From NCBI GenBank assembly GCA_002011125.2, contig MTMF02000009.1:1580989-1644988 (forward strand): a DNA stretch of 64,000 bases, in the 5' to 3' direction. This document shows, in pieces, positions 41,497-49,368 of this stretch. Origin of the DNA: Candidatus Hydrothermarchaeum profundi. Lineage in GTDB: Archaea > Hydrothermarchaeota > Hydrothermarchaeia > Hydrothermarchaeales > Hydrothermarchaeaceae. Position 1 is the stretch's first letter; every line of letters starts with the position of its first letter. The notes below the pieces were generated by a model. It saw nothing but the letters and a program-made list of their open reading frames with translations, did no database searches and had not been told where the DNA came from. The translations under genes were made by a program, and so were the position numbers.

Positions 41497-43092
41497 CTAG
41501 GGTTTCCATTCCATATTTTTTTCAACAAAACTCTTATAGTCTTCTATTTCCTCTCTCATACGCTGAGTATCCCATCCCAAAAGCCCTGCCATGTGCTCTG
41601 CAATTCGAGTGGCTATTTGAATATCGCATCCCCTGAAATAAAATCCAAGCCGCCTAACAATGACATCAGAAAGCCTCCGTGCAAACTCCAATTCTACAGC
41701 AAGATTAACTTCCGCCCATATGTATGGGTGCCTTGGAGAAATCCTATCCTTTAACTTTGGGTTTTCTCTTATGAGTTCGCCAATTTTTACAATCTCTTCC
41801 TTATCATATATCTTAAGTAGATGCTTTTTGATATCATCTTCAAGTTCAAGCGGAACTTGCGAGATTTGTTCTTTAAGCTTAATAGACTCTGTGGCACACC
41901 TTTCACTAGTTAAAATATCCACCACATCCTTAGCCATAACTCTATATGTCGTAAGCTTCCCTCCAGTTAAAGTGATCACTCCTTCCGGTTCTTCAATAAT
42001 CCTATGTTCCCTTGAAACCTCTGAAACAGAAGTTTTCTCATCAACTAGGGGTCTTACTCCCGAATAAGTGGCTATAATATCCTTGTACATAATATTGGCG
42101 TTAGGGAAATAACGATTCACTACCTCTATCAAGTAATTCACCTCTTCTAAACTGACTACCGCATTGTCAGGCGAGGATTGATGTTCTATTTCCGTAGTAC
42201 CCACTATTACGAGGTCATCCCAAGGTATAGCAAAAGTGAGTCTGCCATCAATAGCTTCCATAACTATAGCATTCCTTATCTGAATTTTCTCTCGGGATAA
42301 AACAATATGGGAACCCTTACTAGGCTTAAGCATTTTACTCTGTATACCCATCTTTGCTCTTATTATATCAGCCCAAGGGCCAGCAGTAATCACGATCTTT
42401 TTAGAAAAAATCTTAGATTCGCTTCCATCGATTCTGTCAACAATTGTAGCTCCAACGATTTTATTCCCCTCCTTTATGAACTCTTTAACGTATGCGTAAT
42501 TTAAACATCTCGCACCATTTTCTCGGGCTTTCTTTAATACATTCAACGTCAACTTAAAATCCAGCCCAAATGCGTCCCAATAAACTGCGCCTCCGCTTAA
42601 GCCATTAGGATTCAGACCGGGTTCTATTTTGAGAATTTCCTGCTTGCTCAGGATCTTATGTGGTTTAATTTTACGTTTACCTGCAAGTAAGTCGTATGCA
42701 AGCACAGATAAGCGGAGGGCTAGAGGGGCTTTTAATAGCTCCATAATTGTATACCCCTCCGGATCAACGACCCATTTGAATAGCCTACCGATATGTTTAA
42801 GCTGCTTATTATAAACAGGAACCAAAAACGGGAGCGGCTCTACTATCCCGGGAGCTAAATTCAGGAGAAGTCCTCTTTCATGCAGTGCCTCAAAAACTAG
42901 CTTAAAGTCCCTATTTTTGAGATATCTAAATCCACCATGTATAAGTTTGGATGACGCACTGCTCGTTCCACTCGCAAAATCGTCTTTTTCAACAAGTATT
43001 ACCTTTAAACCTCTGGAAGCGGCATCTAAAGCTACCCCCGCTCCACTTATCCCCCCTCCGATTACCAGTAAATCTGTATTTTCTTCAATCAA
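41497..43092 (-). CDS. glpA: FAD-dependent glycerol-3-phosphate dehydrogenase (GlpD/GlpA)
   Basis: This 531-residue protein has the FAD-binding start LLVIGGGISGAGVALDAASRG and the family blocks DFASGTSSASSKLIHGGFRYL, GAVYWDAF and EVSREHRI. It oxidises glycerol-3-phosphate to dihydroxyacetone phosphate with electrons to the membrane. Archaeal lipids use the other isomer, so this fits catabolism of glycerol or of bacterial or eukaryotic lipids. The start is TTG at 43092 with GAGGGA upstream. A neighbouring glpB/glpC pair is missing, so the electron acceptor is unclear. It is divergent from a HAD phosphatase that may use sugar phosphates. Confidence 0.9.
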   Translation of the reverse strand: MIEENTDLLVIGGGISGAGVALDAASRGLKVILVEKDDFASGTSSASSKLIHGGFRYLKNRDFKLVFEALHERGLLLNLAPGIVEPLPFLVPVYNKQLKHIGRLFKWVVDPEGYTIMELLKAPLALRLSVLAYDLLAGKRKIKPHKILSKQEILKIEPGLNPNGLSGGAVYWDAFGLDFKLTLNVLKKARENGARCLNYAYVKEFIKEGNKIVGATIVDRIDGSESKIFSKKIVITAGPWADIIRAKMGIQSKMLKPSKGSHIVLSREKIQIRNAIVMEAIDGRLTFAIPWDDLVIVGTTEIEHQSSPDNAVVSLEEVNYLIEVVNRYFPNANIMYKDIIATYSGVRPLVDEKTSVSEVSREHRIIEEPEGVITLTGGKLTTYRVMAKDVVDILTSERCATESIKLKEQISQVPLELEDDIKKHLLKIYDKEEIVKIGELIRENPKLKDRISPRHPYIWAEVNLAVELEFARRLSDVIVRRLGFYFRGCDIQIATRIAEHMAGLLGWDTQRMREEIEDYKSFVEKNMEWKP

Positions 43093-43209
43093 TTTTCACA
43101 CTTCCCTCACTGCTTACGGACTCTTTTCGGAAACCTTTATAAGACGGTATAAAATCCCAACATAAATTGCTGAACAATATTTAGAATTACTCTTACTAAG
43201 GGATGATAA

Positions 43210-43983
43210 ATGAAAGAATATAAAGGTTACATTTTTGATATGGACGGCGTGATCTACACGGGGAAAAAGCTTATTCCTGGAGCGATCGAGGCGTTAGAAT
43301 TTCTTAAAAACAGAGAGAAAAAAATTGTATTTGTAAGTAATAATTCAACCCGATCCCGCGAGGATTACGCTGAAAGAATTGCTGATATGGGACTCCCTAT
43401 TAAATTAGAGGAAATCATCCCGGCTACATATGCTACAGCCCAATATCTGGCTGAAAATCATTCTGAGAAGAGAATCTTTGTCATTGGGTCACTTGGACTA
43501 ATAAAAGAACTTCTCAAAGTGGATCTTAGAATCGAAGAAACCGCAGAAAAAGCAGATATTCTAGTGACCGGCTCGGATTTAAATATTAGCTATCAAAAAC
43601 TAAGCTATGGTACCTCTCTTTTACTAAGAGATGCGCTTTGGGTTACCACAAATACCGATAAACTTTATCCATCCGAATCAGGCATGATCCCGGGAACTGG
43701 CGCTGTGGTAGGTGCCCTACAATATGTAACTGGGAGAACTCCTGATGTAATAATAGGTAAGCCCTCAAAGCCTATTATGGAACAGGCTTTAAAGGCATTG
43801 GGGTTAGATAAGAATGACTGCCTTATGGTAGGGGACATAATCGAAAGTGATGTACTAGCCGGTAGAAATATTGGGATGGATACTGCACTAGTCTTAACGG
43901 GAGTAACAAGCTTAAAAGACGTAGAAAAAACAAATACAAAACCTGACTATATTTTAGAGAGTATAAAGGATCTGGTGAGTTAA
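43210..43983 (+). CDS. HAD-superfamily sugar phosphatase (NagD/phosphoglycolate-type)
   Basis: This 257-residue HAD hydrolase has the NagD-subclass motifs: FDMDGVIYTG (nucleophile aspartate), VSNNSTRSREDY, the IGKPSKPIM lysine and GDIIESDVLAGRNIGMD. Such enzymes dephosphorylate phosphoglycolate, glycerol-3-phosphate or aromatic phosphates. Being divergent from glycerol-3-phosphate dehydrogenase makes a glycerol-phosphate role attractive, but this is inference. Its stop is 2 nt from the start of the DHH nuclease gene, so the two are coupled. Confidence 0.92.
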   Translation: MKEYKGYIFDMDGVIYTGKKLIPGAIEALEFLKNREKKIVFVSNNSTRSREDYAERIADMGLPIKLEEIIPATYATAQYLAENHSEKRIFVIGSLGLIKELLKVDLRIEETAEKADILVTGSDLNISYQKLSYGTSLLLRDALWVTTNTDKLYPSESGMIPGTGAVVGALQYVTGRTPDVIIGKPSKPIMEQALKALGLDKNDCLMVGDIIESDVLAGRNIGMDTALVLTGVTSLKDVEKTNTKPDYILESIKDLVS

Positions 43984-43985
43984 AA

Positions 43986-45215
43986 ATGTTAGAGGAATTT
44001 TTAGAAGATCGGTTTTCAAGAACCTTAGAAACGGCTAAAAAGATAGTCTCATCAAATAAATACGATAATGTAAAAATAGTGCACCATAATGATGCTGACG
44101 GGCTCTGTGCTGCGGCTATTTTGTATAAAACCTTCTCCCATATTAACATAGAGCCCAAGATGTTCTGTATTGAAAGATTCCACCCAGCGGTTACTAAAAA
44201 AGTTCATGCGGAAGGAAATTCGCTGATTATCTACACCGACTTAGGAGCCATGGTCGGAGATATAATCAAAGAAACAGACAATGAAAGGAATTTAGTGCTT
44301 ATTTTAGACCATCACCCAGCTAGGGAAGTCCAAGGAAAGAAAATAATGGCGATAAACCCTGAACTCGCTGGTATAAGTGGCGACATGTTTATTTCAGCGT
44401 CAACGATCTGCTATTTATTTAGCCGATATTATTTGGATACAGAAATAGAGGGTACTGCCTCTCTTTCTGTAATAGGCTCTGTAGGAGACTACCATGATAG
44501 ATCGGGTGGAGTTCTCGGCTATGACCGTTATATCTTAGAGTTAGCAGCAAGGAATAATGAGGCTAAAATAAAGATTATGGGAGGGAAAGAAAAATACTTC
44601 ATGACTAAATTCAATGAATATGCTGATGTTATCGCAGACTGCCTCACAACCCTTGGATCAGTAGGATATTATAATGGGGATTTTAAACTGGGACTTGACA
44701 CAGCTTTGAATGGAGTAACGGACAAAGTAATAAATCGCGTGGAAGAACTTAAAAAGCTTAGGAGAAAAAAGTTCGAGAAAACCATAAAAAAACTCAAGGA
44801 TAACGGATTGAGAAAAGAAAGATATGTACAGTGGTTTCATGTAGGTAGAAGTTTTATGCCTATGGGGGTTAAGGTTATCGGGCTTTTCTGTCATACGATC
44901 AAAGACATGAGCTTTATCGATGAAGATAAGTTTGTAGCCGGCTTCCAAGAATTTGTTCCCGAACTTCCCGGAATAGGCAGAATAGATTGGGAAGGCGCAA
45001 AAGTGAGCTTTAGAGCACCCGCGCCCTTAGAGAGGAAAGTACTCTCTGGAAAAGTTCCCGGGTTAGATGTTACCCTTCCTATAGCGACAGACCGAGTCGG
45101 CGGCATCGCAGATGCCAGCCATAGGATTGCCGCAGCTTCTCTGGTAAAAAAGAACACAGAAGAAAAACTTATACAAGAATGGGAAGCCGTTACGGATGAA
45201 TTAAGCCAAAATTAA
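43986..45215 (+). CDS. DHH-family RecJ-like phosphoesterase/exonuclease
   Basis: This 409-residue protein has HHNDADGLCAAA and the DHHPA signature of DHH phosphoesterases, and a C-terminal DHHA1-like region with GGIADASHRIAAASL. It matches archaeal RecJ/GAN-like proteins that digest single-stranded DNA or RNA 5'-ends or associate with the CMG helicase. One DHH motif cluster appears intact, so activity is likely. It follows the HAD gene directly. Confidence 0.87.
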   Translation: MLEEFLEDRFSRTLETAKKIVSSNKYDNVKIVHHNDADGLCAAAILYKTFSHINIEPKMFCIERFHPAVTKKVHAEGNSLIIYTDLGAMVGDIIKETDNERNLVLILDHHPAREVQGKKIMAINPELAGISGDMFISASTICYLFSRYYLDTEIEGTASLSVIGSVGDYHDRSGGVLGYDRYILELAARNNEAKIKIMGGKEKYFMTKFNEYADVIADCLTTLGSVGYYNGDFKLGLDTALNGVTDKVINRVEELKKLRRKKFEKTIKKLKDNGLRKERYVQWFHVGRSFMPMGVKVIGLFCHTIKDMSFIDEDKFVAGFQEFVPELPGIGRIDWEGAKVSFRAPAPLERKVLSGKVPGLDVTLPIATDRVGGIADASHRIAAASLVKKNTEEKLIQEWEAVTDELSQN

Positions 45216-45432
45216 GTTGTTCCTATTTACCTTCCGCTAGTTTTTTATCCTCCTCTCGCTGGCTCATACTTCCTTAAAGTCTGGCTGTTTATCGCTCCAC
45301 CTATAACCTTCTCTCCCGGCTTCTTACGAGTACAACATCCCCTGATCTGAGTGCGGATACAGAAACGTATTTAAAAGAGCTGAGAAGAGCTACGGGAATC
45401 GAACCTAAGTAAAGAGCAAATGCGGTCGCGTC
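45216..45432. other. 217-nt gap with remnants
   Basis: There is no gene with a start and ribosome-binding site here. A plus-strand reading ending at 45412 translates as a 40-odd-residue open stretch (ending KELRRATGIEPK) without a start. It may be the tail of a decayed gene related to the mobile-element remnant beyond it. Confidence 0.4.
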
Positions 45433-45945
45433 TTAATCGGTGGTGGACGCGCCGACTACCACAATCTCCTGTCGTTCAAATAACAATACGGTCCAAAGCT
45501 GCGCTCCCCACCACTCCTTACCCTGGTCAAAGTAACTGCTCCAGTTCGTGTCCCAGGAATATATCACAAATCTTTCTTTAAAGTCATGAAAAACCTCATG
45601 AAAGATCTGCAGGAACAGTTTATTCTTCTCTTCTTCGGTCATCTCAAGCGGGTATGGCGGCTGTGCGAAGGCTTGCGCATAGCCCTTTACCGGGATCATA
45701 TCAACACGGACTAATGTTTTCTTTTTGTGGTCAAAACCTGGTCCGAGAAACTCATCCAGAGATATCCCTCTCCCTGAAAACGTTTCCTTATACGTCTCAA
45801 ATTCACGCAACGCTTCTCGTACAGCCTCCTTACACAAATCGGCAGGACTTTTATCAAAAACAGAAAATGAAAATAAAAAATGGTCAAGATGCCAGACCTT
45901 TTTAAGCAGTTTCTCGACTCTGGGAGAAAATTCTTTTTTGTTCAT
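45433..45945 (-). CDS. Hypothetical protein, foreign-looking region
   Basis: I do not recognise this family. The 170-residue reading from the ATG at 45945 has an AGGA site at a sensible distance; an ATG at 45978 is less well placed. The product is acidic-basic mixed with many aromatic residues (WHLDHFLF, YSWDTNWSSYFDQ) and one HEVFH stretch that resembles a zinc-protease motif but has no other support. Codon use is more GC-rich than the neighbours, and it lies in a segment with a decayed integrase next to a tRNA, so it may have arrived with the mobile element. Confidence 0.5.
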   Translation of the reverse strand: MNKKEFSPRVEKLLKKVWHLDHFLFSFSVFDKSPADLCKEAVREALREFETYKETFSGRGISLDEFLGPGFDHKKKTLVRVDMIPVKGYAQAFAQPPYPLEMTEEEKNKLFLQIFHEVFHDFKERFVIYSWDTNWSSYFDQGKEWWGAQLWTVLLFERQEIVVVGASTTD

Positions 45946-46019
45946 TTGATATTTCCTGTTTATCTGGATATTACTCACATGTAAGAGCCTTTTTTAATAA
46001 GGTTTACGGTTTAAATCCT

Positions 46020-46452
46020 ACTGCGTGCTGGGCTTTTCTAAGTCTGCCGCTATGAGCCACGAGGACGCTGGCTGCCCCTGGCTTTCTTGTCCCCTGAAAA
46101 AGGAATATCCGCGGGGCTCTTTCCTCGTGGGCACTAGCTCCTTGCGCAGGGAGGGCGTGTCATCAGCGCCTCGTATCTTGATTTTCACTTTGGTGTCTTT
46201 TGTGATTATGCAGCAGCTAGGAGCGTACAGCCTTCAACGTGCTCCTAATGTAGCTCCCAGCATGCCCCTGCCTCTCGCTCCAGCTCCCGAAGTCCATGAA
46301 GAGGTTGGAGATTTCTTTGTCGCTGAGGGAGAGTAGCCTCCAAGCCTCCTAAAGTAGACATCGGCGGTAACCCTGGAACCCCTGGCAAGGTTATCATACC
46401 ACCTTTTAACGTCAGGGTCCTCAAGCAGCATGGCGTATCTTCGACGAAGCAT
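46020..46452 (-). pseudogene. Decayed tyrosine recombinase (integrase), N-terminal half
   Basis: Reading the minus strand from 46452, the first frame gives an archaeal integrase N-terminus (YAMLLEDPDVKRWYDNLARG, RVTADVYFRRLG). The product then continues in a second frame (LLSLSDKEISNLFMDF, HAGSYIRSTLKAVRS, then a stop), and a third (TKVKIKIRGADDTPSLRKELVPT), with further stops and shifts before 46020. The catalytic C-terminal half (R-H-R-Y) is absent. At least two frameshifts and internal stops make it non-functional. It lies 50 bp from tRNA-Arg, the usual target of such elements. Confidence 0.8.
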
Positions 46453-46502
46453 AATAGAAAATTATTATAACAAGTATAAAAAGTTTCGAACCAAAAATGG
46501 TA

Positions 46503-46577
46503 CGGGCCCGGCGGGATTCGAACCCGCGGTCTACAGCTTAGGAGGCTGTCGCCCTATCCTGGCTAGGCTACGAGCCC
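46503..46577 (-). tRNA. tRNA-Arg (anticodon CCU)
   Basis: The 75-nt minus-strand sequence folds as a cloverleaf: acceptor GGGCTCG / CGGGCCC with discriminator G, D arm GCCT...GGGC, anticodon stem ACAGC/GCTGT with loop CTCCTAA (anticodon CCT, reading AGG) and T arm GCGGG-TTCGAAT-CCCGC. CCA is not encoded and no intron is seen. A TATA-like TTTTATATG lies about 22 nt upstream. The integrase remnant lies beyond its 3' end. Confidence 0.93.
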
Positions 46578-46623
46578 AAAAATACTTATAGTATTTTCAT
46601 ATAAAAGTAACGTGGGGAGGACC

Positions 46624-46776
46624 ATGAGGGTAGTTGATAAATACCTAAAATGGTTGTTTGGGGAAAAGAAATTGGAAAAAGGCCTGAAAATTAGCGAGAT
46701 GGCCTTAGCACCTCTGTTTACACCCTTTGCTCTTGCACAGGATTTAATGTCTAAGAGAAAGAAAGCTAAGAGCTAG
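46624..46776 (+). CDS. Small hypothetical protein (50 aa)
   Basis: A 50-codon ORF from the ATG at 46624 has an excellent ribosome-binding site (GGGGAGG, 3 nt upstream) and a TATA-like ACTTATAG about 35 nt upstream. The product is a basic peptide with a hydrophobic middle (MALAPLFTPFALAQDLM) between lysine-rich ends, suggesting one membrane-associated helix. It is divergent from tRNA-Arg, and its TAG overlaps the end of the convergent radical SAM gene. The family is unknown. Confidence 0.55.
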   Translation: MRVVDKYLKWLFGEKKLEKGLKISEMALAPLFTPFALAQDLMSKRKKAKS

Positions 46777-47825
46777 AGAGGTATAGCCTCTGTTTGAAGC
46801 CTGTCGTAGGTAGGATATTCTTCCACAAGATAATAGCGCAGGTTTTTCCTCCTGTGCACCTCGGAGAGACCACCGACTATTTCCATTGAGGTTTCAATCC
46901 TCATTTTCTCTTTATCTACAGCTATGAGGGACTCTGGGATATCATATTTCTTAATAAGCTCTTTCCTGAGTCGGATAAGCTTACTTATATTTGGGTTATC
47001 AATTTCTATGACTCCTTTCAATAAGAGACCATCGCTACTCACTTCCTCGTAGTCTTTTGCAATATTCTTAGCTGTTCTGATCAACCTCTTCCTTAATTGT
47101 ACCGAGTCCTTGTATCTCGAAGAACAGAAATGTATATTCATATCCTTTGTCTCAAGTATTTGCAACGCAGTCTCTTCACTTTCCTTAGCCGCATAAGAAG
47201 TGTCGTCTTTCAACTCATAGCCCTTCTCTAAGAGTGCTCTAGCATTATTATCAGAAAACTCAAGCTCGTTAAGAATCAGAAAGTCTCCGCCGAGGATTTT
47301 TAGCTTATCAGCGATTCTAGATATCTTCTCACATTCTCCCGGTATAGCAGGGATCTCTATACCAGTTCTTATTCCTAGCGAGATAGCATTTTTAATGCTC
47401 TTCCATAATTTGCCATTTATATGAAATCTCAACTCATCTAATCCTGCTTTTTTTAAAGACTTCAATTCTTGAAGTGATAGCACGCTAGCTGTATACATGT
47501 GAATATGAAAATCTCCAAAGTTTTCTTTTAGAAGCTCAATATAACCGAGAGTTCTTTTAAGTTTCATAGCGGGATCACCTCCCGTAAGCCCCGCGCCTAA
47601 TGCCTTCATTCTATAAGCTTCGTCCAGAATGTCCTGGATCCTTCTTACAGGAACCTCATTTGCCCATACTAGGTCCTTTCCCATTCGCTTTTCTGATAAT
47701 GGGCAGTAATAACAATCTTTGTCGCAGAGCCCTGTGACAAATAAAACTAACTTGGCTCCCTTCATGCAGAGCTTGCATCCATCAGGTAGTTCACCACTAT
47801 ACCTATTAGAGTAGATCTTTTTCAT
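46773..47825 (-). CDS. Radical SAM protein
   Basis: This 350-residue protein has the radical-SAM cluster motif C-x3-C-x2-C in LCDKDCYYCPLS (about residues 33-44). A preceding pair of cysteines (CKLC, near residue 20) is unusual and could hold a second cluster. A GGDPAMKLKRTLGYI block fits the GGE-like SAM region. The reaction is not known. It resembles archaeal radical SAM proteins of the MoaA/PflA-like group with an extra N-terminal zinc or iron-sulfur site. Confidence 0.85.
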   Translation of the reverse strand: MKKIYSNRYSGELPDGCKLCMKGAKLVLFVTGLCDKDCYYCPLSEKRMGKDLVWANEVPVRRIQDILDEAYRMKALGAGLTGGDPAMKLKRTLGYIELLKENFGDFHIHMYTASVLSLQELKSLKKAGLDELRFHINGKLWKSIKNAISLGIRTGIEIPAIPGECEKISRIADKLKILGGDFLILNELEFSDNNARALLEKGYELKDDTSYAAKESEETALQILETKDMNIHFCSSRYKDSVQLRKRLIRTAKNIAKDYEEVSSDGLLLKGVIEIDNPNISKLIRLRKELIKKYDIPESLIAVDKEKMRIETSMEIVGGLSEVHRRKNLRYYLVEEYPTYDRLQTEAIPL

Positions 47826-47898
47826 GCTGAATACAATTAATACTTCTAACGATTAATAGGAATTTAAATGCTTTAATTTCAAAAAATAAAGTAGCTCT

Positions 47899-48330
47899 CT
47901 ATTCCTGGAGGATTTTCATGGGATCAAAATGTACATGCTCTGCTTCACAAACCTCTTTTACCTCTAGACCCATTTCATTGAAAGTTTCTAAAATCTTAGG
48001 AGTATCCCGGTCTGCATCGTTTGTAATTGCATCCATGATTATTGTGTTACTTAGTAAACCAGATCTAAGTTCCAGTACAAATGGCATCTCCTTCAGCTTA
48101 TCAATAATCTCTGCTTTATTAACTAATGGCGCTGAAAGTATGAAAGTGAGCCTACGGACTCCGAAATGTTTTGTATCAGGCACGCAATAAATTTTGAGTA
48201 TACCCTTATTCAACATGCCTAATATTTTCTGTCTAACGGTTTCCGGGGATATATTAAGATCTTTAGCAAGCTCAACATATGATGCCCGGGGATTCATTAT
48301 TAACCGTCTTATAATCTCTTTTTCTTTCAT
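47899..48330 (-). CDS. Lrp/AsnC-family transcriptional regulator (small)
   Basis: This 143-residue protein has an N-terminal winged helix (about 2-55, NPRASYVELAKDLNISPETVRQKILGMLNKG) and a C-terminal RAM-like domain. It is shorter and more diverged than the regulator at 18032. It stands alone next to a radical SAM gene transcribed in the same direction (74-nt gap), which it may control. Confidence 0.82.
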   Translation of the reverse strand: MKEKEIIRRLIMNPRASYVELAKDLNISPETVRQKILGMLNKGILKIYCVPDTKHFGVRRLTFILSAPLVNKAEIIDKLKEMPFVLELRSGLLSNTIIMDAITNDADRDTPKILETFNEMGLEVKEVCEAEHVHFDPMKILQE

Positions 48331-48488
48331 TCAATCTTCATAATCTGATTTCTACTATATTAATTTTGTTTTCATTAAAAATATCTGAGAAAAATAATGA
48401 AAAAAATTGCAATTGCAATTTCCAGTGGAAATATACCCATAAATTTATATATTTTCCTAAGGAATACTAAAGAACACAGGTGGGGAAA
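48331..48488. other. AT-rich gap with promoters
   Basis: The 158 nt between the Lrp gene and the small ORF hold a plus-strand TATA (AAATTTATATAT, about 48438-48449) that fits the 38-aa gene, and no other gene I can support. Confidence 0.5.
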
Positions 48489-48605
48489 ATGGGCGAACAT
48501 TTTGAAAAAAGGCGGAGGGCGCTTATAGAGAAGTTTGTCAAAGAAAGAGGCTGGTTCGTTCCATCCCTCCATGAAAAATACATAGCCAAAATGGAACAGA
48601 AATAA
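48489..48605 (+). CDS. Small hypothetical protein (38 aa)
   Basis: The ATG at 48489 has an AGGTGGGG ribosome-binding site and a TATA box about 45 nt upstream. The 38-residue product is highly charged, amphipathic and basic at its start (HFEKRRRALIEKFVKERG), a likely single-helix or nucleic-acid/protein-binding peptide. No homologue is recognised. The strong initiation signals are the main evidence that it is real. Confidence 0.5.
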   Translation: MGEHFEKRRRALIEKFVKERGWFVPSLHEKYIAKMEQK

Positions 48606-48714
48606 AATATATAGGGGGAGAGGGCCTTCCGCTTATAAATGAATGAAGTGCTTTGGTAGATGAGAAACTTTTTTTACGATTGATCTCCAAGAATAATTTC
48701 CTGGAGGTATTCAA

Positions 48715-49368
48715 ATGGAGATTTTAGGCATAAATGGAAGCCCAAAGAAAAAAGGTAACACAGCAAGTGCACTTACATTCCTATTAAATGAATGTGAGAA
48801 AAAAATAGATACCAAAACTCGTATTTTTCATGTATATGAGATGGAAATTAACTTCTGCGATGGATGCTTCACTTGCCTTGAAAAAGGTACAAAGATAAGG
48901 CCCTGCCCTAGACATATCGATGATATGAATGAGATATATTCTAGATTAGAAGAAGCTACTGCTATAGTAATGGCGAGCCCAGTATTCTACGGTTGCGTAT
49001 CCTCAAAATTGAAGGCCTTTATGGAAAGATGCCTCCCTGCCTACGACTACCCTGCATCAAAGTGTGAATTAAAAGGAGCCCTTAGAGAAAAACTAGGGCT
49101 TGCAATCGCCGTTGGCGGGGCACGAAATGACGGAATAGAAGCAGTTCTCTCTCAACTTAGAAACTTTTTCTTTTCAAATAATATGCGCCCAATAGGTACC
49201 GCTGGTGGGATAGGGCCAAACGGGCTACCTTACCTATCAAGTAATTTGGGTGTAGGAATTGTCTCAAACGAAGAAGGAAATGCGCTAGAAAGGGATGTAT
49301 TGGCAAAAGAGTCTCTTAAATGGGCGGCTCAAAAACTGATAGACGAAGTTACTTCTGATGTGAGATAA
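48715..49368 (+). CDS. Iron-sulfur flavoprotein (NADPH-dependent FMN reductase-like)
   Basis: This 217-residue protein has a flavodoxin-like FMN-binding start (LGINGSPKKKGNTASAL) and a cluster-binding cysteine group CDGCFTCLEKGTKIRPCP (about residues 50-67), the hallmark of iron-sulfur flavoproteins (ISF). A second FMN block (MASPVFYGCVSSKLK) follows. ISF passes electrons between ferredoxin and oxidised acceptors or oxygen. CTGGAGG precedes the ATG. It converges with the glycosyltransferase gene, overlapping it by 20 nt. Confidence 0.9.
   Translation: MEILGINGSPKKKGNTASALTFLLNECEKKIDTKTRIFHVYEMEINFCDGCFTCLEKGTKIRPCPRHIDDMNEIYSRLEEATAIVMASPVFYGCVSSKLKAFMERCLPAYDYPASKCELKGALREKLGLAIAVGGARNDGIEAVLSQLRNFFFSNNMRPIGTAGGIGPNGLPYLSSNLGVGIVSNEEGNALERDVLAKESLKWAAQKLIDEVTSDVR

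Noticed and set aside
45391-45412. A T-arm-like sequence (GGTTCGATTCCC on the minus strand) considered as a tRNA fragment or att site
   Set aside because: The flanks do not form T or acceptor stems, and the stretch reads as part of an open frame ending in TAA. A true att duplication of tRNA-Arg is not visible.
45433-45945. HEVFH in the unknown protein considered as a zinc metalloprotease motif
   Set aside because: No third ligand or family context is visible, so a single five-residue match is weak.
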